From Gynurincola endophyticus (GTDB lineage Bacteria; Bacteroidota; Bacteroidia; Chitinophagales; Chitinophagaceae), in assembly GCF_003991195.1 (NCBI RefSeq), contig NZ_RCWL01000001.1, positions 62,001 to 126,000 of the forward strand: a stretch of DNA of 64,000 nt, written 5' to 3'. The position numbers were made by a program, and so were the translations under genes. Positions 19,893 to 28,049 of this stretch are shown in pieces; position 1 is the stretch's first letter; every line of letters starts with the position of its first letter. Under the pieces are notes generated by a model. It was not told where the DNA came from and made no database searches. It worked only from the letters and a program-made list of their open reading frames with translations.

Positions 19893-21275
19893 ATGTCTCT
19901 CAAACTTCTGCCACAACCACTAAAAATTTTCATTTTAGACGATGATGCTTTTTTCGTGAAAGCTTTGGCTCATTTTCTGAACTTAAACCCTGACAATACA
20001 GTTAAACCGTTTTTGGATGCAAAAAGTTTATTTGCCAATATTCATGAACAACCGGATGTGATTACATTAGACTATCAGATGCCGGGGATGGATGGGGCGC
20101 AGGTGTTAAAAAAGATCCGTTCTATTAATGAAAACATCAAGGTAATTGTTATTTCTTCACAAGAGAAGGTGAAGGTGGCGGTGGAGTTATTAAATAACGG
20201 AGCCTATGATTATCTGGTAAAAGGCGAAGACCCAACAGAGACGCATACGCTTTTATGGGATTTGCTGACAAAGATTGCCAATGCGAAAAGATTAGAGGCG
20301 CGCGTTGAAGAATTACAGGAACAGGTGGCGCAGCGATATGATTATTCAAAATTTCTGATAGGCAAGGATGCCAGTATTGCTACGATTTATTCGCTGATTG
20401 AAAAAGCGTGTAAAACAAATATTACGGTATCAATTACGGGTGAAACAGGTACCGGTAAAGAGATGGTCGCCAAAGCGATTCATTATAATTCGGAGCGAAA
20501 AAAGGCGCCTTTTGTTGCAGTAAACGTAGCTGCAATTCCGAAAGAACTGATTGAAAGTGAATTGTTCGGTTATGAAAAAGGAGCATTTACCGGTGCTCAT
20601 AGCAGAAGGATCGGCAAATTTGAAGAAGCCAACGGCGGTACATTATTTTTAGACGAAATCGGAGAGTTGGAACTGAGCCTGCAGGCGAAATTATTACGTA
20701 TAGTGCAGGAAAGAGAGGTTTCGCGTATCGGTGGGAATGAAATAGTACCTTTAAATATCAGAATCATTGTAGCAACACATAAGAACTTATTAGAAGAAGC
20801 AAAGAAAAAAACATTCCGTGAAGATCTTTATTATCGTTTAATGGGTTTACCGATACAGTTACCTCCTCTGCGTGATCGGGGTAATGATGTGATATTGCTG
20901 GCATTACATTTTACAGATCTGTTCGTAAAAGAAAATAAACTACCCAAAAAAACACTGAGTCAGGATGCCCGGCAAAAACTGTTAAAGCACCCGTTTCCCG
21001 GAAATGTGCGTGAATTGAAGTCGGTGATGGAATTAGCTTGTGTTATGAGCGACGATTTAAATACAATCGATGCAGAACATATTACGTTGTATAATACCAG
21101 CACGATTGATGATTTACTAAATCAGGAGAGAACTTTAAAAGAGTATGAACATCAGATCATTCAATACTTTTTAGATAAGTATAATAATGATGTACTGCTG
21201 GTAGCGAAAAAACTCGATGTGGGAAAAAGTACATTGTACCGGATGATTCAGGCCGGGGAACTAAAGGTTAAATAA
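19893..21275 (+). CDS. Sigma-54-dependent response regulator (NtrC family)
   Basis: A three-domain activator of 460 residues. The receiver (about 10-125) has the acidic pocket DDD near 17 and phosphoacceptor D60 in ITLDYQMPGMDG. The AAA+ domain (about 150-385) shows GETGTGKE, the sigma-54 contact loop GAFTGA, LDEIGE, and the sensor segment FPGNVRELK. The C-terminal Fis-type helix-turn-helix (about 430-458) reads DVLLVAKKLDVGKSTLYRMI. It activates sigma-54 promoters after phosphorylation. The stop codon is 5 bases before the REC-HPt gene, so the two are co-transcribed and probably belong to one phosphorelay. No kinase gene is adjacent. Confidence 0.95.
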   Translation: MSLKLLPQPLKIFILDDDAFFVKALAHFLNLNPDNTVKPFLDAKSLFANIHEQPDVITLDYQMPGMDGAQVLKKIRSINENIKVIVISSQEKVKVAVELLNNGAYDYLVKGEDPTETHTLLWDLLTKIANAKRLEARVEELQEQVAQRYDYSKFLIGKDASIATIYSLIEKACKTNITVSITGETGTGKEMVAKAIHYNSERKKAPFVAVNVAAIPKELIESELFGYEKGAFTGAHSRRIGKFEEANGGTLFLDEIGELELSLQAKLLRIVQEREVSRIGGNEIVPLNIRIIVATHKNLLEEAKKKTFREDLYYRLMGLPIQLPPLRDRGNDVILLALHFTDLFVKENKLPKKTLSQDARQKLLKHPFPGNVRELKSVMELACVMSDDLNTIDAEHITLYNTSTIDDLLNQERTLKEYEHQIIQYFLDKYNNDVLLVAKKLDVGKSTLYRMIQAGELKVK

Positions 21276-21280
21276 AATAT

Positions 21281-22078
21281 ATGTTACAACCTAAAGACGC
21301 ACTGCAAAAACTAGGTGCCAGATCTATACTGCTTGCAGAAGATCTGGAACTGAATCAACGTTTGGTAAAACATATAGTAGAGGGCTGGGGCTTTAGGGTA
21401 GATATAGCCGATAATGGTGCAATAGCGTTAGAAAAGCTACAAAAAAATGAGTATGACCTCATTTTGATGGATATACAAATGCCCGTGATGGATGGCGTTG
21501 AAGCTACCAGGCAAATCCGTTCCTGGAAAAATTCAAAGGCAGATATTCTTATTATAGCAGTGACTGCAAATAGTTTACAGGAAGACGTTATAAAATATCG
21601 GGCTGCCGGAATAGATGATGTGGTGCCAAAACCGGTAAATGAATTAAATTTGCTGAATGTAATTGATAAAAACCTACAGCAAAAGAAAGATTCATCTGAA
21701 ATACACCGCACTATGGAACTTACTCATTCAGCCGAACATCCTATTTATTCACTAGAGCTTTTACATTCATTTTCGAGTGACGAACAGTTTATTAAAGAAA
21801 TGATTGTGATGTTTGTGAACAGTATACCTGAATACGTTGAACTGTTAAAGACGCATAGTGAAGCAGATGAATGGGAACAAGTCGAGAAAGTTGCCCACAA
21901 AATCAAAGGCACGATCAGTTATCTAAAAGTAGAAGAGGCAATGGCCGAAGTGGCTATCCTTCGAAATTATGTTGCGGAAGATAAAAGAAGTTTACGGGCT
22001 TCAACAGAACGTCTCATCAAAGTACTCGAATTCTGCGCAGCAGTAATGAAACGCGAATTGCTCAACGACGCACAATAA
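21281..22078 (+). CDS. Receiver plus histidine phosphotransfer (REC-HPt) protein
   Basis: A 265-residue phosphorelay protein without kinase or DNA-binding domain. The receiver (about 15-132) contains LLAEDLELNQ and phosphoacceptor D64 in LMDIQMPVMDG; the lysine in VVPKPVNE is present. After a linker an HPt four-helix domain (about 150-260) carries the phospho-histidine in VAHKIKGTISYL near 205. This layout equals the last two modules of a hybrid sensor kinase. It sits 5 bases behind the sigma-54 activator gene, so it may shuttle phosphate between an unlinked kinase and that activator. Confidence 0.88.
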   Translation: MLQPKDALQKLGARSILLAEDLELNQRLVKHIVEGWGFRVDIADNGAIALEKLQKNEYDLILMDIQMPVMDGVEATRQIRSWKNSKADILIIAVTANSLQEDVIKYRAAGIDDVVPKPVNELNLLNVIDKNLQQKKDSSEIHRTMELTHSAEHPIYSLELLHSFSSDEQFIKEMIVMFVNSIPEYVELLKTHSEADEWEQVEKVAHKIKGTISYLKVEEAMAEVAILRNYVAEDKRSLRASTERLIKVLEFCAAVMKRELLNDAQ

Positions 22079-22341
22079 TTAATAATACCTCAAAAGAATA
22101 CTTTTCTCCGAATGTTATAATATATTCGGTTTACCAATGGATTGTACTTCGTTTTTGTTTTAATCTTACTCATTTTAACCTATATCTATTATTGACCTAT
22201 TGCTGAAGTTGAAACATATTTCTACTTCAGGGCATGATATTTTTAGCCACTGACAAAATCTCTTTTCCCTGCCACTGTACCAGACACTGTTTGTGCGTAT
22301 TGTTGACGACATAGCAATATTAATCACTAAAAATCAGTACT

Positions 22342-22899
22342 ATGAGCTCTATTAACAACAAAAAAGTGGCATTATTAGTCGACAATGGCTTTGAAGAGTC
22401 AGAGTTTAAAAAACCTTTTGATGCTATTAAAAAGGCGGGCGGAATACCACATTTGATTTCTCCTCAAAAAAGTAAAGTAAAGTCGTGGGCTGGTGAAGAC
22501 TGGGGGCCTGAATATGATGTAGACAAAAAGCTAGGTGATGCCAATGCCGCAGATTATGATGCCATTGTATTACCGGGCGGACAAATTAATCCTGATTTGC
22601 TTCGCGTAAACAAAGATGCCCTGGCTTTTGTGCAACATTTTATTGATAATGATAAACTGATAGCCGCTATCTGTCATGCACCGTGGGTTTTAGTAGAACT
22701 GGATTATGTGAAAGGGAAAAAAATGACCTCTTATCATTCTATCGTAAAGGATGTGAAAAATGCCGGCGCTGACTGGCAGGATAAAGAAGTAGTGATAGAT
22801 GGAAATCTGATTACCAGCCGGTCACCGAAAGACCTGAATGCTTTTAATGAAGCAATAATAGAGATGTTAAGTATATCTGATGATGAAAAAATAGTATAA
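22342..22899 (+). CDS. DJ-1/PfpI family protein
   Basis: A class I glutamine-amidotransferase-like protein of 185 residues. The nucleophile elbow AAICHAPWVLVE places the cysteine at about 113, next to the histidine as usual in PfpI/YhbO proteins. The start KKVALLVDNGFEESEF and the central DYDAIVLPGGQINPDLLR are also typical. Related proteins act as proteases, chaperones or protein/nucleotide deglycases under stress; which applies here cannot be told. The next gene (PPC/DUF296) begins 11 bases downstream and is likely in the same operon. The 263 bases upstream hold no recognisable gene. Confidence 0.88.
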   Translation: MSSINNKKVALLVDNGFEESEFKKPFDAIKKAGGIPHLISPQKSKVKSWAGEDWGPEYDVDKKLGDANAADYDAIVLPGGQINPDLLRVNKDALAFVQHFIDNDKLIAAICHAPWVLVELDYVKGKKMTSYHSIVKDVKNAGADWQDKEVVIDGNLITSRSPKDLNAFNEAIIEMLSISDDEKIV

Positions 22900-22910
22900 G
22901 CGATCAGCAT

Positions 22911-23354
22911 ATGGAAAAAATGAAAGGTAAAAACTGGAGTGCTTTAAAAGAAGGTTACTTATTTGTAGTGAGTATTGATGATAAAGAAGCAATTGTTGCT
23001 ACATTAAATGACTTTGTTGCACAAACAGGAATAAAAGCCGGTTCTATAATTGGTATCGGTGCGGTGAATCAGGTAACGCTGAAATTTTATGAACCGGAAA
23101 ACGGAGAATATAAGGAGAAGGTGTTTACCGAACAATTGGAAATGACTAATCTGACAGGCAATATAGCTTTGCTAAATGGTGAGCCGCTTTTACATTTACA
23201 TATTACGCTGGGCCGGGGTGATTATACGGCTTTAGCCGGTCATCTGGAAGAAGCTATTGTAAGCGGTGCCTGCGAGTTGTATGTTCAGGAGATCAGGGGT
23301 GAAGTTAAAAAAGACGTACATCCTGAGAACGGTTTAAATATTTATACATTCTGA
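22911..23354 (+). CDS. PPC (DUF296) domain protein
   Basis: A 147-residue single-domain protein. The PPC fold is shown by the start EGYLFVVSIDDKEAIVATL, the central AGSIIGIGAVNQVTL and the metal-site block LLHLHITLGRGDY (about 92-104), where bacterial family members hold a divalent metal with three histidines. The C-terminal half AGHLEEAIVSGACELYVQEI closes the trimer-forming sheet. In plants the domain is fused to AT-hooks; stand-alone bacterial versions have no assigned role. It shares an operon with the DJ-1/PfpI gene 11 bases upstream. Confidence 0.85.
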   Translation: MEKMKGKNWSALKEGYLFVVSIDDKEAIVATLNDFVAQTGIKAGSIIGIGAVNQVTLKFYEPENGEYKEKVFTEQLEMTNLTGNIALLNGEPLLHLHITLGRGDYTALAGHLEEAIVSGACELYVQEIRGEVKKDVHPENGLNIYTF

Positions 23355-23370
23355 TAGGCTCTTACATACA

Positions 23371-23416
23371 AAACATTCAAACGGGATAATCATTCAGATA
23401 TCCGGTTTGAATGTTT
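23371..23416 (+). terminator. Hairpin after the PPC gene
   Basis: AAACATTCAAAC (23371-23382) and GGATA pair with TATCC and GTTTGAATGTTT (to about 23416), one mismatch in 18. There is no T run, but its place directly after the stop codon suggests transcript termination. Confidence 0.5.
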
Positions 23417-23495
23417 ATACAAAAAGAATTTGGCAAAACCTTATGAATATTATGAGTATATTTAGTACATACAAAACTAAATAATACTTCCGGGA

Positions 23496-24761
23496 ATGAA
23501 AGCTCTATTTTTTATTTTACTGCTATTCGGTAGTGCACAGGCAATGGCTGCGTCGTCACTTGTAAAGTTGAGTAATAATACCAAAGTAAATGTTTCATTT
23601 GTAAAGTATGATGAGTTCGGTAATTATCAGTTTTTTCAAATAGCGCCAGGTACTACAACGGAAATTTCTGTAGAACATGACTATTTGAATATATTTTCTC
23701 TGGAGAATGATAAAAATGTACCCTATTTTTTCTTTCCCGGTGACGATATTGAAATCGATTCTGTTAAAGAAAGTTTTTATTATTTCAAGAGTAAAAGCAA
23801 AATAAGAGAAAATGAGCTGGAGCTCTCACTCACTTTTTTTAAATTATTTCAAAACGAACTTAATGTCAGCAATGCAGCTTCTTCAATAAAGCGGACACAA
23901 TATCAGATAGATTCGGTTTTTACTGCGCAGCAACAATCAGCTGTTTCCGATAATTATAAGCACCTTACAAAACAGTTCTATTTGTATGAAATACTCGGGA
24001 AAAACATCCGGTACAATACAAAAGAAAAGAAATCAGAAGCCTACGATACCTATTGGCTGAAAAAATTCGACGGAAATCTGCAATCATATATTCTAACCTT
24101 TAGAACTTATGTGCTGAGTTATCTCCCGTTATTTGTAAAGAAAGAAGAGTTGTTAAAAGATTACAATACGCGTTTTCAACATGAACATAAAGAAATAGCG
24201 CTGTATACTGTGATGCATATGGCTTATTACAGAGACAAAGAATGGTTTGCCACGAATTTTGAGCAGTATGAATCAATAGCAGGCGATAAAACCTTCTCTG
24301 AAAAAATGGCTTATTTTAAACTAACCCATGATTTATCAAAGTCAGAAGAAGTCACTCTTATGAATGAAGCAAATGATACGATTTCATTCAAGCGTTTGCT
24401 CACTCAGTTAAGGGGCAAAGTAGTATTAATTGATTTATGGGCCAGCTGGTGTGTACCTTGTATTGGGGAAATGCCTTTTACTGCAGAACTTTCAAAAGTT
24501 TTCGAATCACAGCCTTTTCAAGTGCTTTATCTGAGCCTCGATCGGGAAATGCACTTGTTTTCAAACTTTTCTGAGAAAAACTTAAAGGGAAAACTGAACT
24601 ATAATATTCTAGGCAATTTTAATTCGTCATTTGCTGTGTTGAACAAGATAACAGAGATACCCAGATATATGCTGATTGATAAGCAGGGTAATATTATTAA
24701 TAACAAAGCCCCGCGCCCGAGTAATAAAGAACTTAAAGAAATGATTGAGAAATTACTATAA
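23496..24761 (+). CDS. TlpA-like thioredoxin-fold protein (periplasmic)
   Basis: A 421-residue exported protein. A signal peptide (about 1-18, ending AQAMAA) precedes a 280-residue N-terminal region without clear homology, then a TlpA/AhpC-type thioredoxin domain (about 285-421). The redox motif WCVPC lies near 318-322 in GKVVLIDLWASWCVPC, and the cis-proline is in TEIPRYMLID. The layout, long N-domain plus TlpA domain, is common in Bacteroidota, where such proteins handle disulphides or maturation of secreted proteins. It is a single gene ending at a bidirectional terminator shared with the TPR gene. Confidence 0.85.
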   Translation: MKALFFILLLFGSAQAMAASSLVKLSNNTKVNVSFVKYDEFGNYQFFQIAPGTTTEISVEHDYLNIFSLENDKNVPYFFFPGDDIEIDSVKESFYYFKSKSKIRENELELSLTFFKLFQNELNVSNAASSIKRTQYQIDSVFTAQQQSAVSDNYKHLTKQFYLYEILGKNIRYNTKEKKSEAYDTYWLKKFDGNLQSYILTFRTYVLSYLPLFVKKEELLKDYNTRFQHEHKEIALYTVMHMAYYRDKEWFATNFEQYESIAGDKTFSEKMAYFKLTHDLSKSEEVTLMNEANDTISFKRLLTQLRGKVVLIDLWASWCVPCIGEMPFTAELSKVFESQPFQVLYLSLDREMHLFSNFSEKNLKGKLNYNILGNFNSSFAVLNKITEIPRYMLIDKQGNIINNKAPRPSNKELKEMIEKLL

Positions 24762-24795
24762 AAAAGCCCCCAAAAGTTGTCTGACTTTTGGGGGC
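24761..24795 (-). terminator. Bidirectional terminator, TPR gene and TlpA-like gene
   Basis: GCCCCCAAAAGT (24766-24777) pairs with ACTTTTGGGGGC (24784-24795). On the minus strand it is followed by TTTTTTATAG, so it ends the TPR transcript; it also faces the convergent TlpA-like gene. Confidence 0.8.
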
Positions 24796-24819
24796 AGTCT
24801 ATTTTGATAGTGGCTTTTG

Positions 24820-25470
24820 TTAACCGGGAATTCTGGAAATATATTTTTCAACCTCTTTTACCTGTTTAACGATTTCAGGGTTGTTAGATTTTTGTGCTTT
24901 AGCTTTTCTGAAGAAGTCTTTTGCAGCTCTGAATTCTCTTTTATTCATCATGATACTGCACATTTGAAGATAAGCAGCTGCGGCGTTATCTGCATCCGGT
25001 AAACCTTCACGAAGCGCCTGGCGGATATAAGCTTCCCCTTGTTTTAAGTTGCCTTTCTGAAGAGCAATCATACCCATTTGTAACAAGCTTGCTCCTTTAG
25101 CGTCCTGCATGGGTGAACCCAGTGCCAGGCCTTTTTTCATGTTTGACTCTGCTGTATCAAAATCCTGATTCATCATGGCCAACTGCCCTTTTAGGGTATA
25201 GTAAGCAGAGCGGATCGGTTTGTATAATAAATTAGGATATTTAATAGAATCCAGCACTCTTACGGCACCATCTACGTCACCGTTTTCCATATGTTCCTGA
25301 ATTAAACGCATCGGTCCGATAAAAAAGTGACCGAAAATCAAGACAGCTCCAATCAGATAAGCCGGGAACGCAGGCCAGAAACTAGCATAAATATTCGTCA
25401 CCACACCAATTATGATTAAAACAATACTCAGCGGAAGACGATATTTAATAACCCAATTATAAAACTTCAT
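24820..25470 (-). CDS. TPR-containing inner-membrane protein
   Basis: A 216-residue protein with two hydrophobic segments near the N-terminus (about 10-25 and 30-50) followed by tetratricopeptide-like helices (about 60-205): DVDGAVRVLDSI, QDFDTAESNMKKGLALG, GNLKQGEAYIRQALREG and REFRAAKDFFRKAKAQ. TPR helices mediate protein-protein contacts; the partner is unknown. An in-frame ATG ten codons upstream (25500) is rejected because the -7 promoter element TATCTTTG lies at 25490-25497 inside that extension. The start MKFYNWVIKYRLPLS is therefore preferred. Confidence 0.78.
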   Translation of the reverse strand: MKFYNWVIKYRLPLSIVLIIIGVVTNIYASFWPAFPAYLIGAVLIFGHFFIGPMRLIQEHMENGDVDGAVRVLDSIKYPNLLYKPIRSAYYTLKGQLAMMNQDFDTAESNMKKGLALGSPMQDAKGASLLQMGMIALQKGNLKQGEAYIRQALREGLPDADNAAAAYLQMCSIMMNKREFRAAKDFFRKAKAQKSNNPEIVKQVKEVEKYISRIPG

Positions 25471-25489
25471 AAACCAATTTTTAGAGCGG

Positions 25490-25497
25490 CAAAGATA
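25490..25497 (-). promoter_or_regulatory. -7 promoter element of the TPR gene
   Basis: On the minus strand TATCTTTG fits TAnnTTTG and lies 19 bases upstream of the ATG at 25470. It supports the shorter reading frame. Confidence 0.5.
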
Positions 25498-25550
25498 CAA
25501 TAATGACCATTATATTCCCGAAATGAATAAATTTGAGTAAAATTTAATAA

Positions 25551-25622
25551 GGTTCTGTAGTTCAACGGATAGAATAGAAGTTTCCTAAACTTTAGATCCG
25601 GGTTCGATTCCCGGCGGAACCA
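25551..25622 (+). tRNA. tRNA-Arg (anticodon CCT)
   Basis: A full cloverleaf can be drawn: acceptor stem GGTTCTG/CGGAACC with discriminator A, a D arm, an anticodon stem with loop TTCCTAA (CCT at 25584-25586), and the T arm CCGGGTTCGATTCCCGG. CCA is not encoded. Its last 15 bases plus 2 downstream bases are repeated at 28050-28066, which makes it the likely attachment site of the island that follows. Confidence 0.93.
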
Positions 25623-25624
25623 CA
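25608..25624 (+). repeat. attL-like direct repeat inside tRNA-Arg
   Basis: The 17-base copy overlapping the T arm, the acceptor stem and two bases beyond the tRNA. Confidence 0.75.
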
Positions 25625-25670
25625 TTTTATATCTCTTTTAAGCTCAGAAGTATGGTTTGAGTTGGTGTAG

Positions 25671-25704
25671 GTTAATTAAAAAAGAACGCTGTTTTTTAAT
25701 TAAC
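25671..25704 (+). terminator. AT-rich hairpin downstream of tRNA-Arg
   Basis: GTTAATTAAAAAA (25671-25683) pairs perfectly with TTTTTTAATTAAC (25692-25704) around an 8-base loop. It lies 49 bases after the tRNA and may end its transcript, although it belongs to the inserted DNA. Confidence 0.5.
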
Positions 25705-25764
25705 AATGTCCTTATTTAAAAATAATGGATTAAATTTAAATAAGCTACCGGTAAATAAGGAATA

Positions 25765-25863
25765 ATGAAAAACTTTAATGCAGGCGTATATATCAATCAG
25801 GGTTATTATAAGAGCTTTCAGCCTTCCAGAATCTACAGGGAATGGTTATTGGAAGACAAGTAA
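25765..25863 (+). pseudogene. Fic family protein, N-terminal fragment
   Basis: An ATG frame of 32 codons, beginning MKNFNAGVYINQGYYKSFQP and continuing through SRIYREWLLEDK to a stop. The YINQGYYKSFQPxxINREW pattern is how many Bacteroidota Fic (AMP-transferase) proteins begin, ahead of the Fic_N domain. The catalytic HPFxxGN core, about 300 residues further on in complete proteins, is absent. Only 28 bases separate this stop from the end of the oppositely oriented DUF262 remnant, so the rest was deleted. The identification rests on remembered family sequences. Confidence 0.5.
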
Positions 25864-25891
25864 ATGCAACCATTAGCGATGCCTGTATTTA

Positions 25892-26202
25892 CTAATTTCT
25901 GAAGTCCGCTTTGAGTTTTAGCAAATTATCTTTATATCTCAAAATAGTTTGGTATCGTTGCCGACCATCAATAATTTCGATTTTATCGGAATCTCTAAAA
26001 TATACTAATGGTGGAATTTCTGTACCTAAAAGAATACTTTCAATAAAGTATGAGGCTTTTCATCATCCCAAACATAATTTCTTTGATAGGATGGCTTAAA
26101 GTCTGTATTTTTTACTCGTTCCTGGTTATAAAACAGACTGTCAATAGACATTACTTTTGCCTCTATTTTTATTTTATCTTCAAAAATTTCTTTTATATCC
26201 AT
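25892..26202 (-). pseudogene. DUF262 (GmrSD N-terminal-like) gene, frameshifted and truncated
   Basis: From ATG 26202 the minus strand reads MDIKEIFEDKIKIEAKVMSI, then PSYQRNYVWDDEK, and then runs out of frame near 26045. A one-base shift restores ASYFIESILLGTEIPPLVYF and EIIDGRQRYQTIL, ending at a TAG at 25892-25894. QRNYVW and IDGRQR are the DUF262 signature of GmrS-type nucleotide-dependent restriction proteins and relatives. Complete proteins are several hundred residues long, so the gene has lost both frame and C-terminus. It begins 20 bases after the ATPase stop and was probably its operon partner. Confidence 0.75.
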
Positions 26203-26222
26203 GACTTTATAGTTATAAAGTT

Positions 26223-27545
26223 CTACATATTTTCCAACGATAAACAAACCACTTCAATCTGATATTTCGGCAACAACTTGTGTTTAAGATGTTCCACCTT
26301 CGATGCCAGTAGTTCAGGTTTGAAATTTTTCTTCTGTCGTTTCACTTCTGCTGCTACCGCTTGGTTTTTCTCTAATTTCAACGCAACAATATCAATTTCG
26401 TTCTGATTGCCTTTAGGTTCCCACCACGAACCGATAGCACGATATTGAAAACTTTCAGCAAATTGTTGCTTGAAATATCTCTCTAGCATGATACCTGAAT
26501 AAGTCGGGTAATCAGATTGGATGATTGTTTGCAGGCCGATAAAATTCTTTATCTCAATCAGTGAGCGATGACGGTCAAAATAGTTAAACCAAAACCGAAT
26601 GAAGTTATCCTGTATCTCGTACCGCACGGTTTGACTTCCTTCTTTTGCCAATATCGGACGTTGGCGAACGATGATATTATAGTCTTCGATCAACCGTTTG
26701 ATTTGTCCACCTAAGCTTTTATCTCCCAATGCAGCTTCAATTTCAGGCTGTGTATTGATACCGCCCGAAATAGCACTTAGGATAGAGAAATAGGTAGCAT
26801 AGTTCTTACCAAATTCTTCTATCAAGAGGTTTTTTCCTTCGTCGGTAAAAGGCGAATTTTCCCGAACCATAAACCCAATCATTTCGTCTATATTTAATGT
26901 GATGTTATCGCAGAACAATTCTACATATTTTGGAACTCCGCCTGTGAAAGAATAAAGAGCAAGCAGATCGTCATTGGTGTAATTAGGATTGTAATCACGA
27001 ATAATCTCCTTTAATGTCGTCAAGTCAAATGCTGAAAGTTTAATGATATTGTCAGCCCTACCGAATAGAGGTTCTTTTTTGTTCTGAAATATCTTCTGCA
27101 TCAACGAATAAATAGAGCCGGATACAATCAGATTCATTTTAGATTTCTTCCTATAGGTATCCCAAATATTCTGCATATCACTGTAAACGGATTCATTGAT
27201 GTTATAAAACTCCTGAAATTCGTCAATAACAAGATTAAATGCCCTGTTAGAAGCCAACTCCATTAAGTATTGGAATAGTGACCGGAATGTGCGTATTTCT
27301 GCCGGAACAAATGTGTCAAGCGATTGAGAAATAACCGGAATAAACTCTGTACAAAGCGCAGCTTCGGCTTTGCGGCCGACAAATAAATACACAGTCGGTA
27401 AATCTTCGACCGACTTCATAATTAGGCTCGTTTTTCCAATACGCCTTCTGCCAGTTACCACTGTCAAACGGGAGTGGTCGTTAAACGACAAATTTTGTAT
27501 TCGTTGAAGTTCAGCTAATTGACTTGTCCTGTTATAAAACTTCAT
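26223..27545 (-). CDS. AAA ATPase with DUF234-like nuclease-fold C-terminus
   Basis: A 440-residue STAND-like ATPase of the archaeal ATPase family. The P-loop is VTGRRRIGKTSL (about 30-41) and Walker B is FNLVIDEFQEF (about 106-116); VSGSIYSLMQKIF and TGGVPKYVELF follow as in this family. The C-terminal third (DUF234) has an ordered NEIDIVAL followed by AVAAEVKRQ, the acid and E-x-K pattern of PD-(D/E)XK nucleases. Homologues are common, often single, genes in Bacteroidota mobile regions; a defence or selfish-element role is possible but unproven. This is the only intact gene in the island. A -7 box lies at 27588-27595. Confidence 0.85.
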   Translation of the reverse strand: MKFYNRTSQLAELQRIQNLSFNDHSRLTVVTGRRRIGKTSLIMKSVEDLPTVYLFVGRKAEAALCTEFIPVISQSLDTFVPAEIRTFRSLFQYLMELASNRAFNLVIDEFQEFYNINESVYSDMQNIWDTYRKKSKMNLIVSGSIYSLMQKIFQNKKEPLFGRADNIIKLSAFDLTTLKEIIRDYNPNYTNDDLLALYSFTGGVPKYVELFCDNITLNIDEMIGFMVRENSPFTDEGKNLLIEEFGKNYATYFSILSAISGGINTQPEIEAALGDKSLGGQIKRLIEDYNIIVRQRPILAKEGSQTVRYEIQDNFIRFWFNYFDRHRSLIEIKNFIGLQTIIQSDYPTYSGIMLERYFKQQFAESFQYRAIGSWWEPKGNQNEIDIVALKLEKNQAVAAEVKRQKKNFKPELLASKVEHLKHKLLPKYQIEVVCLSLENM

Positions 27546-27587
27546 GCTTTGTTATTTTTGTTATTTCCGTAACAGTTACGACGGTTA

Positions 27588-27595
27588 CAAAGTTA
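27588..27595 (-). promoter_or_regulatory. -7 element of the island ATPase gene
   Basis: TAACTTTG on the minus strand fits TAnnTTTG, 42 bases before the ATG. No convincing -33 element is seen. A GTAAC-A-GTTAC palindrome lies close by, between the box and the gene. Confidence 0.4.
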
Positions 27596-28049
27596 ATAAG
27601 AAATTTGGTATACACATAATTCTTCTTAACAATGATAATAAGCAAGATTGTAGCATAATAGAAATGAAAATAAGACAAAGGATTTTTTTATTTTATGTGC
27701 AAAACAAAAAAGTTAATTATTGATTTGTCGATAAAACAATAGTGAGGAAACAGGAAAACCAGATGCGAGAGTCTCACCGTTTTTGTTATCTATTTTGTGT
27801 TGATTTTATTTCCATATTTCACATTTTGTAGCATTATGGAAGTGAAACCACAATAAGTAATTTGCAATAAAGGACAGAGGCTACACATCTTTGTAAAATA
27901 TTTACGAGAAGGAATTGTCTTCTTTAATTCTTCAACCCTGCTAGTAACGACCAGAACGATGAAAAATAATCCTGTGCTAAATGGTGTAGGATTCCAATTT
28001 GGTATACGACAAAAGATTGACTATCAATGGAGTTAAAATTTAATTTCTC
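27596..28049. other. Non-coding right end of the island
   Basis: AT-rich DNA between the ATPase promoter and the right-hand repeat. There is no convincing gene. One open frame on the plus strand (27857-28036, about 59 codons, with an ATG only at 27959) ends GVGFQFGIRQKIDYQWS, faintly like the last strand of an outer-membrane barrel; it could be a gene remnant or chance. No integrase or relaxase fragment was recognised. Confidence 0.4.

Noticed and set aside
21355-21711. 118-codon minus-strand open frame in the REC-HPt gene
   Set aside because: Antisense to a receiver domain with clear catalytic residues.
27857-28036. Open frame near the right island boundary ending GVGFQFGIRQKIDYQWS
   Set aside because: There is no start codon until 27959, and the resemblance to an outer-membrane barrel end is too short to call. 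Mentioned only as part of the non-coding island end.
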